Source: Heracleum sosnowskyi
Taxonomy: Eukaryota > Streptophyta > Magnoliopsida > Apiales > Apiaceae
Direction of reading: 5' to 3'
DNA length: 64,000 nt
Assembly (NCBI GenBank): GCA_030848705.1
Contig: CM061244.1
Location: 44,557,190-44,621,189, forward strand
Position 1 is the stretch's first letter. Every line of letters begins with the position of its first letter. A program made the translations under genes and the position numbers. This document shows positions 45,501 to 54,094 of this stretch, piece by piece. The notes under the pieces were generated by a model. That model was given only the letters and a program-made list of their open reading frames with translations, did not search any database and was not told the DNA's origin.

Positions 45501-47557
45501 TGAATGATGAGAAAAGATGGGCTGTAAGTATTTATCTAACTTCTGGCATATCTTACTTCATCACAATGCAGCTATTGCAGAGTCTGCCAGCAAAGGTGTT
45601 GTATGCTTTGAAGGGAAAGATCAGGGCAACTCAAACACCATTCAATGAAATATTGGATATGCAAATCCAGAACCTGATCATGCAGAAGCTACCTGAAGTC
45701 TACTCAAATCCACCATGTGTTTTCTACAGATCTAAAACTAAGGATGGCACAAGGAGGAACAGCTACATGAATATTGGTAGCCCATCCAAAATGGAAACCA
45801 AGTCAATTCTGAAGGTACTAGATGGAATACTCAGTTCAAATGCCAATCCAGGAAGAGTTCATGTTGTTCAAGAAATCTACAAAATGCTGGTGTTGAGAGA
45901 CAAGGAACTGGGAGCTAGAATAAAGGAGCTAATCACTAGAGCCAATGCCAAAAGAAATGATCAAGGTGGAAGCTGCTTCTATAACATTCCTCCCCATGAT
46001 GATGATGATGATGATGAAGATGGTGAGGATGGAGGTGGTGAAGCTTCTGGAAATGCTGGAAATGCTGGTGGAAGTAATTCTGGGAATACTAGTATTCAAT
46101 CTCAGAATGAAGGCAATGAAGAAACTCCTAGCCAGGAAAAGAAAGATGCTGGTGCAACAGATGAAGAGGAGTCAAGAATACTGGAAGCTTTGGAGGCAAG
46201 CATTCTTAGATGTGCTATTGATTGCATAAATGCTGAAAAAGATGCTGTCACCAAAGGTACTGTCGACAAAGATACTGTCATAGAAGATGCTGTCTTGGAA
46301 GATGTTGTCGACAAGGATACTGTCAAGGATAAAACCAAAGCTGCTGTCAAGCCCAAGAGACTGAAAGCTAATGCTAAGGCATGGTTTTCTAGACAGAAAC
46401 CTGCAGGAAAGCACAAATACTCAGGAAAGGAAAAGGCCACTGGATTTGGCAGAAATCTAAGGAAGCCAATTCAATCAATTCCTCCCAACAGTCTTAAGAT
46501 TCAACAAATGAAATCAAAAGAGATTAAGAGTGTTGAGGTTAAGCTGGATGCAAATCAAGAGGCCTCTGAGTATATTCTGTGGTGGGAAGAATCAAGGTCT
46601 GCCAAGATTGACAAGGACTTCAATCTGGTAGCCACATCAACCAAGAACAGCACATCAACCATAGATAAAAGAAGAATTGATTTCTTCTACCTGGAAAGAA
46701 TGGTAGAGTTGCTGGAGAGCTATGATAATGTTTCAGAGGCTGTCATGGAACATGTTCTAAAATATCAGGCAGATAGGGATGCTGAATTTTATCAGAAATT
46801 TGGCTATAACTTTGCAGATTTTGATGATGCTGATATTCTTACTGATCTCCCAGCCTCTCCTATACCATACCACTGGTACTATGAGTTTGATGACTCACCC
46901 ACAGAAGAAGGGCAAGCCCAACCAACTCAGGAAGGGCAACCCAAGCCAAGCAAAGGACCTGAATCTTCTGCATATTCTCAAGCTCAGACAGAACTTGATA
47001 AGAAGGAAGCTGAATTACTAAAAATTCACAAGGCCTCTAACAAGGCAGAAAGTGAAGCTCCAAATTATCAACCATATATGCTGGAAAATCCCCTAAGAGT
47101 CAAGTTCCTAAAAGAAGAAATCTATGTTTGCAGCTTGCATAAGCTTAAAACATCCACTCTGAAGGATTTACAGTATATGGTAGCTGGTTCAATTCATCCC
47201 TTGGAACATATTTGTTCTGATGAGATAGAGAAGTTATTGGAAGGGAGAAAAGGAGAAGACTCAAAGCTGGACAAGCAAAGAAGGAAGTCTCTCAATGCTT
47301 ATCCTGGAAGAAGATTCAAGCTCATTAATGAAGAACTTCATTTCAGAACCTATCCATATGATATAGAGCAATGGCTGAATCTCAGGGATGTTAGCTCTCT
47401 CATATCCCCTTCCATAAAGAAGATCATTGATGAAGTAGAGGATGATGCAGTGTCTGCTGCTGAAATTTCTCTTGTAGAAAGTCTAAGAAGCTGCTTGGCA
47501 GAAGCTCTCAAAAGAGAGGATGCAGCAAGACAGAAGAGGAAATCTCAAGCTAAGTGA
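42575..47557 (+). CDS. ORF3 of element B: large extra protein of a Sirevirus-like element
   Basis: 1660 aa from an ATG after a pyrimidine-rich leader to TGA. Residues about 28-225 share the domain of ORF3 in A, C and D (KEWSMIFDAMVKVFSTKS, then YPRFLMM). A Ser/Pro/Thr-rich linker (about 285-720) contains an in-frame block of TV/AV repeats encoded by the element's word (about 543-589), and a second such block lies at about 1222-1259. An Asp run (GAT repeat, about 45996-46015) precedes a Gly-rich patch. The middle (about 980-1130) and end (about 1500-1660) are charged and helical. No membrane segment is evident. Function is unknown; its length and intactness argue that it matters to the element. 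Confidence 0.85.
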   Translation: MAPNQTLSQTNFAGIFSPNDAGEDFKGLVFFLNKSYLRSAITSTPHLDLDKLEEFWRTAVALIVGETPAIEFKINGQQYILTAEVINTALGITLEEGQHFSPLANDDTLKKLFLKIGYAGPILEEGTTKWYPSGEMDRKYLRKEWSMIFDAMVKVFSTKSTGWNGIPSYIKKLTHSLVHGYKVNVGALLMAQLRAAIGKKVSHYPRFLMMCINTFCDFNNDAPRLEVCSVLKKNTHTLLSSQDLNAHIPLCFTQHMVDQVSNLDYPLPTGYDSFSLEDEAGLDPNSANPHSTPYTQPRPSRLPKAQREALQESRKRSLEADVGGSSVSQEGDTAPSAANKEGSHTEPTVVPPEPKKKRARRTKTTVSHPAVSQKTVEETREINSSLDVPSQQGASIEIGLSPKAPCTEYAQTHGSQPEIPPLEETHSELGHSEDFSTPIDGSHVPSVNQPPLSTTLSPSSFPTHSFGSSPQPREGDSPNPSGFDHPSPIMDEPPSSGPQEPISQSEMDTTPPNTELGQSGILSENETANTLSDLQGASYLQEDAVTASVAVKDTGDATVLGTATVKGGEKDTVTTEHTVTPPPKDAVKPSQPNFDAVLVEDASDDDLPLAKLLKVHSKSSPSMHVSTAHTHASRLSEGVQKKREIKEKRGEHKNERQPNELAKGEGLEHVRRDIEGAHIIQALGLESQTVRGDEITQKHPESVRTPIASKPLSFPSPPRRLRSGGPSATFGDRIAALEGQCLTLDSKLDSLSQLVVDGFAATQLSIQFLTDLVAANSTKGEKVARSESLPIQESGGTQGEPVAVETRGGAKRKAMSKGEQVKTSSAKPQDKAEKPVEVEMDGERVLMSKETQHALQRRPASRHPILPPVVIREPIQETQETALHKKWREMEEQNKLGKGKGKLPESIHKGTTWSNGTEYDQEEANVLMVDYRESTLHNHDSKFSSLVEEAMNAPSNRPTNTTTLLKEQIISVSVMVNDEKRWAVSIYLTSGISYFITMQLLQSLPAKVLYALKGKIRATQTPFNEILDMQIQNLIMQKLPEVYSNPPCVFYRSKTKDGTRRNSYMNIGSPSKMETKSILKVLDGILSSNANPGRVHVVQEIYKMLVLRDKELGARIKELITRANAKRNDQGGSCFYNIPPHDDDDDDEDGEDGGGEASGNAGNAGGSNSGNTSIQSQNEGNEETPSQEKKDAGATDEEESRILEALEASILRCAIDCINAEKDAVTKGTVDKDTVIEDAVLEDVVDKDTVKDKTKAAVKPKRLKANAKAWFSRQKPAGKHKYSGKEKATGFGRNLRKPIQSIPPNSLKIQQMKSKEIKSVEVKLDANQEASEYILWWEESRSAKIDKDFNLVATSTKNSTSTIDKRRIDFFYLERMVELLESYDNVSEAVMEHVLKYQADRDAEFYQKFGYNFADFDDADILTDLPASPIPYHWYYEFDDSPTEEGQAQPTQEGQPKPSKGPESSAYSQAQTELDKKEAELLKIHKASNKAESEAPNYQPYMLENPLRVKFLKEEIYVCSLHKLKTSTLKDLQYMVAGSIHPLEHICSDEIEKLLEGRKGEDSKLDKQRRKSLNAYPGRRFKLINEELHFRTYPYDIEQWLNLRDVSSLISPSIKKIIDEVEDDAVSAAEISLVESLRSCLAEALKREDAARQKRKSQAK

Positions 47558-47633
47558 AAATTCTTGAATTCTGATCTTGTTAGTTAAGTTGTCAGCACAT
47601 ATTGTAAATTTGCTGTTATTTTCCATAAAAACA

Positions 47634-47646
47634 AATTGGGGGAGAT
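47634..47646 (+). other. Polypurine tract of element B
   Basis: ATTGGGGGAGATT lies directly before the LTR start TGTTGGGATT and is identical in core to element A. Confidence 0.85.
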
Positions 47647-48714
47647 TGTTGGGATTTATGGGTGATAGCATAGAAACATCTTAACTTTGATTGTACTTAA
47701 TTTTTTAAATTAAGTAGAACATACTGTCATAGCCAAAGTATGTTCTTGTAATCAGTATGTAATGTTATTCTAGTTGTATTGTTTGAAAGAAGTTCACTTA
47801 TGTGTTCAAGCCTCAAAGAATGCTTTTTGGATGACAACATGAATAAAGGTTACTGTCCTAAAGCTGTGACAGTAAGATTACAAGAAGACAAAATGTTGCA
47901 AGTCACGGCAGCATATTCACTCTGACAGCAACATTGGCGGAAGACTACGCGACAGCAACTATTGCCCTCGACAGCAAGTTTGGGATCCTCGACAGCACTC
48001 TATGCGGGGAACTCAGACTGTCACCAAAAGATCATTCCTGTGACAGCAAGCTTTGCGGCAAAAGTAACTGTCTCAATAAAGATCCTTATGCTAGGTATCT
48101 TTCTCAGTCAAATCCCGTGACAGTTTAAATGTTCAAGAAACAGGCGTGATGCAGCATCCCTAAGCTGCACCAAGTCTGCAAGACTACGACAGAAGCTTCA
48201 AGGCACTACAAATCAAAAGCGAATCAATTCAAGAGCAAGGTCAAGTCTTTATCTGCTGAATTGGTTTAGCTGGAAATAGAATGAATCTAGGTTGCTTTCT
48301 CTGTAATGTATATCTGACATGTTAGCAATTTAGGAAAGTCACATGGGTAAGACAATCTGTAAGAAGCTGCCACTTGACAGTGACAGCAGCTTCACAAACC
48401 CGTGACTGATAGTGATAGGGTTAGTCCTATACCTTCTATCAACTCATTCTAGAATAGTAACGAAGACAAGCAAGTGTCTTTGAAGAAAACCCGAAGCTCG
48501 AGAATTCTTTCTTGAGGTTGTAGCAACACTTTGCAAAATAAATAAAACATTTATTTTGTGAATCTTGTTCTTACTAAATACTGTTCGTGATTGCATATAT
48601 TGCTGATAACGTTTAATCTTGATTTGAGTTGTTGAAATTTAGATTGAATTTTATCAGTATTGCATTCATCCCCCCCCCCCTTCTGCAATACACAAGGACT
48701 AACGGGATACCACA
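47647..48714 (+). repeat. 3' LTR of element B (about 1068 bp)
   Basis: It starts TGTTGGGATTTAT and ends near GGGATACCACA. Copies of GACAGCAA and ACTGTC lie at about 47850-48130 and 48375. The family end pattern, a C run then TTCTGCAATAC, is at 48671-48690. A 64-codon ORF at 47934 consists mostly of these words and is not a gene. The exact 3' boundary is uncertain by a few bases because no 5' copy exists. Confidence 0.8.
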
Positions 48715-48980
48715 GAAGTAAGCTGGATAGGCTCAGCTATGTTAGCTATTAATGCGACTTCATGTAGAGGTTGTAATTAGAAGTGTGAGATCCTGGTTAG
48801 TATATTTGGTTTGTAATAACTGATGTTACTGTGTATCGTTTTTAAGGCTATAACTTGTGTGAGTAAGAGATTGGGGTTTATGATGTGATTTGATTTGATT
48901 ATTGAGTTAATACAGGTAACATATGATTGAATGGTGACGTGACAACCTAGATTCCTGACCCCGGATCTGGGGGTGTTACA
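48715..48980 (+). repeat. End fragment of a diverged Tekay-type LTR
   Basis: The last 27 bases (CCTGACCCCGGATCTGGG... GTTACA) match the end of the Tekay 5' LTR at 29068-29094 with two changes. Upstream, similarity falls to roughly two-thirds but stays alignable for about 180 bp. It is too diverged to be the missing end of the 32878 LTR, which is over 99% identical to its partner. The next bases ATTGT are not the TAGGG expected for that element. Confidence 0.65.
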
Positions 48981-49399
48981 ATTGTATAAGCCTTTTGGGG
49001 TCTCAACCATTGCACGGTCAAATAAGCATGTGTGTCGTAATAAAGCATGAATTCCTGTCTATCTAAAGTGGTCTGAGGTGTCTTTAAGTGGTTTCTTGTG
49101 TCTAGAGTTCATTCTGTTTATAAGCTTGTGGTTGTTTTGGTAAAGAATAGGATATGGTCTTGGTTTAGTTTGGGAGTATATTGATGAGCATTGCACACAC
49201 GCACGTTTCTGTGTTTGTATGGTTAGTATACGGGAATTTGGTCGAACTCTGTTTGAAAGATTGCATTTCTTGAGATGTCTGCTTGTTGATAGGTTATGGT
49301 TAGTCTGAGGGGATTGTTTGCATTAGCATATTAGTTGCATTCATGCATTGCATTATAGATATATAGAGTCTGTTTATGCTTGAGGACAAGCATCGGTTT
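48981..49399 (+). other. 3' untranslated region of the Athila-like element
   Basis: This non-coding stretch ends GCTTGAGGACAAGCATCGG just before the polypurine tract, a sequence typical of Athila/Tat 3' ends. No coding sequence from RT to env remains between gag (24397) and this point. Confidence 0.75.
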
Positions 49400-49412
49400 A
49401 AGTTTGGGGGTG
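49400..49412 (+). other. Polypurine tract of Athila-like element
   Basis: AAGTTTGGGGGTG lies directly before the LTR start TGATAAGTGG. Confidence 0.85.
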
Positions 49413-50784
49413 TGATAAGTGGATTTCATATTCACTTGGAACGTCCTAAATTGGATTAAATTGATTGTTTGTACTCGAGTGTGTGGTGTTTTTAATGTGT
49501 TTTGTGTTTGTTTATGCAGAGTTGCTTCGTCAGCAGAGAAGTGGAGTTTCTGTGGTTTGCAGTGGTGTTTTGAGCAATTCTGTGAAGGCCAAGTGGTTGT
49601 GGAGCGAGAGAGCGCAAGGAAAAGTCAAAGAAAAGCAAAGTGGAGATTCTGGACAGAGACCAGGCGCGCCCGCGCCCTATCAAGCGCGCCCGCGCTCCCC
49701 AAAATCCTGAAAAAGGCAATGCTGAGTCTGAAAAGGAAATTAGCTGAAGACCAGTCAACCCTGCAGCCTATATAAACTAATGGTGGACGAATTCTGAGAC
49801 ATATATTAAGTTACATACATACATATCCATCCACCGACGAGGAGAACAAGAAGACGGCTGATTATGAAGATCTAGTTTTCAACTTATCTTTGCATTCTTC
49901 TAATTAGGCGATACTTTGGATTCTCGTTTGTTTCTTCATAAACTCTAGTACTTTTATTCAGTATTCCAGACATATTTATTATCATGTTTTCATCAGAACC
50001 CACGATGATGAACGGTTCGATTATGAACTAATCATTGTCGTGGGATTCTAACGGATTTATTTATGGATTTTAGTAGTTAATTGTTTTAAAGATGTGTGTG
50101 TGATGATTTGTTTATATCCTAGTTTGGTTGTGCTTATTCTTCTTGGATGCGTAGCTAACATCTAAGTTGTTTGTTAATCTCTATTGAATGCGAAAGTGGA
50201 TATAGAGGTTTAGAACTTGCCATGCTAGCATAGGTTTATGTATGTTTGTCATGCATGATTCGTAGGTGATTTTAACCATCTTACATGCCCTATGTAATCT
50301 GAATGGATAACTTGCTCGTTAAACCGTTATGTTTTCAAATCTTATAGACATATAGGGTCTAAGCATAATTGGTGTCTGCCCAACTTCTATCTCTTTTGTG
50401 GATGTTTGAGTGGTTTGGTATACGTATACTGAAAGGTAGTGTGTACTGATTTCGTGTTATCCGATTAGTTGTCACAACCGTCACATGCATTGATTAAAGA
50501 CAAAAGACTCTAGATGAAGTATTTAATGAAGTTAGGATCCCATGTTTTATTCTCATAAGTAATTCATTCAGCAATCTCTTTAATTTATTATAATCTTGTT
50601 AAGTCGATTAGTTAAGTTAGTTAATCAAAACACAAACTTTGATACTTGTCTTAGCATTGAGCAATAGCCATACATTGTTGCATAAGTGCATAACTATAGT
50701 AACCAAAGCAGTCTCTGTGGGAACGAACTCTACTTTCATATATTACTTGTTGACCGTGTACGCTTGCGTGATTTTGTGCGAACA
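49413..50784 (+). repeat. 3' LTR of Athila-like element (1372 bp)
   Basis: It is nearly identical to 21136-22392, differing by roughly two dozen substitutions, mostly transitions. It has about 115 bp (near 50627-50742) that the 5' copy lacks; short TTAAT/ATTA similarity at the edges suggests a deletion in the 5' copy. It keeps both GC-rich words (about 49663-49698). It ends GTGCGAACA next to element D. Confidence 0.92.
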
Positions 50785-50973
50785 ATAGCCTAACTTATCT
50801 GATTTCCTATCACTTAAAGTTTTCAGAATAAATGACCCATAATCAAAAATAGTAGAGTATATAAGAGAATACCCTATTTTGAGTGATCCTGACGGTAGAA
50901 CATCAAAATTAGATGTCTTGTTCAGGAAGCAGCAACTGATGGTGTCAAAGAAATAGTTCCATTCCTTCTTCAA
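50785..50973 (-). pseudogene. ORF3 scrap of element D
   Basis: The minus-strand translation LKKEWNYFFDTISCCF then NKTSNFDVLPSGSLK aligns with KEWSMIFDAMVKVFSTK of ORF3 in B and the K-SNFD segment in A. It begins right at the pol breakpoint (about 50974) and runs to the Athila LTR. It is too short to be functional but shows that D once carried the extra ORF. Confidence 0.65.
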
Positions 50974-52991
50974 CTTTGTCTCTGATTATTACACCATCTG
51001 AATCAGTCTTATTCTTGAAAATCCATTTTGTACCAACAATTGACCTATTCTTTGGTCTTGGCACCAGTTTCCAGACTTCATTCCTTTCAAATTCATTTAA
51101 TTCTTCTTGCATTGCAGTAACCCAATCAACATCCTTAAGTGCATCTTCAACTTTCTTAGGCTCCTCCTTGGATAAAAAGTTGTGATATAAACATTCATTC
51201 TGAGTTGCACTTCTTGTTTTAACACCTGCATCAATATCTCCAATTATCAAATCAGGAGTATGATCTCTTGTCCATTTCCTTACTGATGGTAAATTATTCC
51301 TTGAAGTAGATGCTCCCCCTAGATTGGTGTTGTCTTGATTAGAAGAATTTGCTTTTGTGGAAGCTCCCCCTGAATTATTGATATCACCTCCTGATGGATT
51401 ATCAGGATTGTCACTTGAATCAGTATCTGAAGAATTTTGTTTTGATGATTGAGTAGACTCAGAATTTGTAGCAGTTTGTTGTTGCTCCCCCTCAACATTT
51501 GCACTACTAGATGTATCACCATTATTTGTATCATCAGTATTAGCACCATCAGGATTTGGTGCTTCATCAGGATTTGATGCATCATCAGGATTTGGTGACC
51601 CATCAGTATCTGATGAATTGTCAGTATCTGATTCTTGTTCTTCAGGATCCTTGGTAGCTTCATTTTCAAAAATCAATCTATCATGAGAGTCTTCATTGAT
51701 TCCAGTTATCTTCTTATCATCAAAAGATATATGTATTGACTCCATAACAATTCTTGTTCTCAAATTAAAAATTCTAAAGGCTCTTGATGCAGGATAGCCT
51801 ATGAAAATTCCCTCATCAGCCTTTTGTCTCAAATTTTCCTAGTTGTTCAGGATGAGTTCTGAGAACAAAACATTTACAGCCAAACACATGCAGATGCTTC
51901 AAACTAGGTTTCTTCTCCTTGAGCATTTGATAGGGAGTTACACCATGTCTGTTTATTAAAGTGAGATTTTGTGTATAGCATGCTGTGTTGACTGCTTCTG
52001 TCCAGAAATATGTAGGCAATTTAGCTTCTTCCAACATAGTTCTGCCAGCTTCAAATAGAGTTCTATTTTTCCTTTCAACTACTCCATTTTGCTGAGGTGT
52101 GCCAGGAGTAGAGAATTGTTGAATAATTCCTTTGTATTTGCAGAACTCTTCCATCTTTGAATTCTTAAATTCAGTACCATTATCACTTCTCAAAATCTTG
52201 ACTTTGTACTTTGTGCCTGTCTCAATCATTCTCACATGATCCAACGGTATTTCTGGAGTCTCATCTTTTCTGTGCAGGAAATACACCCAGGTGAATCTAG
52301 AGTATTCATCAACAATTACAAGAGTGTACCTTTTCTTACTGATGGACATTATGTTGACTGGTCCAAATAGATCAAGATGTAGCATGTGATATGGTTCTTC
52401 AATAGAGGATTCAGATTTACTCTTAAATGATGTCCTTCTCTGTTTAGCTTTTTGACATGCATCACAGAGTCCATCAGGAGTATACAAAACTTTAGGCAAT
52501 CCTCTAACCAAATCTTTCTTAACCAACTCATTAATATTGCTGAAGTTGAGATGAGAAAGCTTCTTATGCCAATTCCAACTTTCATGTACTGATGCTTTAC
52601 TGATGAGATAAGTAGGAGAGCCATCAGTATTTGATTGAATGTTGGCTTCATAAATGTTACCATGCTTGTAGCCAGTCAATACTGTCTTTCCTGATTCTTT
52701 GTTGACTACTTCACAATGAGTGGAATAGAAGTGGACATGATAACCTCTGTCAGTGATTTGACTAATACTCAACAAGTTGTGTTTTAGTCCCTTCACTAGA
52801 GCTACTTTTTCAATGATGAAATTGCCAATGATTATATTGCCATATCCCAAAGTTTGTCCAATGTTGCCATCTCCATAGGACACAGTTGGGCCAGCTTTTT
52901 CCTCATATTCTGATAACAGGGCTTTGTTTCCAGTCATGTTCACAGAACATCCACTATCCATGACTAACACATTTTTCTTTTTACCCTGCAA
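50945..52991 (-). pseudogene. pol: pol of element D: protease and integrase, truncated at the start of RT
   Basis: The minus-strand frame opens with TTGCAGGGT at 52991. Protease keeps only MDSGCSVNMTG (RH replaced by VN). The integrase zinc region (WHKKLSH ... CDACQKAK) and catalytic residues ([27 protein letters not shown]) are intact to about 51830, where a frameshift occurs. The second frame holds the linker, rich in NPD/DTD repeats encoded by the ATCAGGATT word, and the start of RT ([19 protein letters not shown]). Homology stops after RDK at about 50975. Everything from the RT palm onward is deleted. Confidence 0.9.
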
Positions 52992-54094
52992 TCAGAATAA
53001 CAAAACACTAGTTAGAGTATTAGGAACCCACACTTGTTGGGTTCCTTTTCCATGCATTTGTCTAAATTTAGCAGCAGAAGACTTTTTTACTTTAGCAGTC
53101 CTGACAGGATTAACTCCATCAGGATTTGCTTTGTCAGTATCAGAATTGACAGATGCATGCTTCACATTCTTAATGTTACCAAAATTTGCACTTTTATTAA
53201 ACTTGGGTAAAGGATCATAGAAGTTATAGTACAAATTATGGTATTCTTCACAAGTATAAATAGAATGCCATTTACTACCACAATGAAAACAGGACTTCTG
53301 TGGTTTATAAAATACTGATCTACTCCTAATATCATACTTAGGAATTTCAGTAATTTTCTTTTTACTCTTCCTGCAATCAATAGCAAGATGATTAGAGTTT
53401 CCACAGTTAAAGCAGCATTTTCTAGGTGCATTTGGGATAAACCTACAGTTGGTAGATTTTGTTTACCAGTTATATTACTAACTTTTTCCCTAAGTTGTTT
53501 CTGAGACAATAAACCTACATTTTTCTTTTCAGTTTTCTTGACAGGTTTAGACTTCACATAAGGAACTGAGTTTTCAGAAGTAGATCCCTTTTCAAAAGTA
53601 GAATTGGGATCATTACAAAATACAAATTTAACAGGCTTAATCTTTAATTTGGTTTTGTCTATAACATGTCTATAGGTCATTGGACTTACTGTCTCATCAA
53701 TTACAACCTTCTCCTTCAATATCTTATCTTTATCTGACTTATAACCTAAACATTCTTTCCAATTCTTAGAAGTATTTATTTCATGAAATTTCCTTCCAGA
53801 ATCTGTCCAGGTTCTGATTTTCTCTTTAGCTTCCTCAAGTTCCTTTTAAAGAGCAGTACATTTAAGTTTCATCTCTAAATACATGTGTTTAGCATTATCA
53901 CATTCTATCTGTACTTTTTGCATAGAAGAGAATTCAGTTTCTAGATGCTCATTTCTTTTTCTAAGTTCAGACATCTCAGATAAGATCCTAGTATTCTCAG
54001 CAGTTTGACTTCTAAAACTAATATACAATGACTTTAGAAAACGTCTTAACTCAGAAGTATTATCAGTATCAAAATCAAAGACAACATTTAGTAC
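52986..54094 (-). other. Putative retained intron at the gag-pol junction of element D
   Basis: The minus-strand donor AAG|GTACTA has its exon end at 54095, and the acceptor TGATTGCAG|GGT starts the next exon at 52985. Both are phase 0 and homologous in position to A, B and C. It would remove 1109 nt, including the nonsense codon at 53846, a frameshift and the TGA at 52992-52994. Inferred only. Confidence 0.45.

Larger units (their letters stand above)
35298..48714 (+). mobile_element. Element B: Sirevirus-like Ty1/copia retrotransposon with open ORFs but no matching 5' LTR
   Basis: In order: tRNA-Met primer site, gag, pol, spacer with a small acidic ORF, 1660-aa ORF3, polypurine tract and a 1068-bp 3' LTR. 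All coding frames are open, so the copy looks young. Upstream of the primer site no sequence resembles the 3' LTR; instead an inverted-end element abuts. Its own repeated word is ACTGTCAA / TGACAGCAAC, found in the LTR, spacer, gag, pol linker and ORF3. Confidence 0.92.
21136..50784 (+). mobile_element. Athila-like Ty3/gypsy element, internally deleted and filled with other elements
   Basis: Two LTRs starting TGATAAGTGG flank an Athila/Tat-type primer site, a gag, and a 3' UTR with the typical AAGTTTGGGGGTG polypurine tract. Protease is cut off at its start; RT, RNase H, integrase and any env-like ORF are absent. In their place lie a Tekay element, an inverted-end element, copia element B and a gypsy LTR end. 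Flanks GTCTT (left) and ATAGC (right) do not match as a target duplication, so at least one side has been rearranged. The LTRs differ by roughly two dozen substitutions and one 115-bp gap. Confidence 0.85.

Noticed and set aside
47934..48128. 64-codon ORF in the 3' LTR of element B
   Set aside because: Made mostly of GACAGCAA words; not conserved as protein and located in the LTR control region.
48715..48980. Missing end of the truncated Tekay 3' LTR (32878)
   Set aside because: That LTR is over 99% identical to its partner, but this piece is only about two-thirds similar to the partner's end and is not followed by TAGGG.
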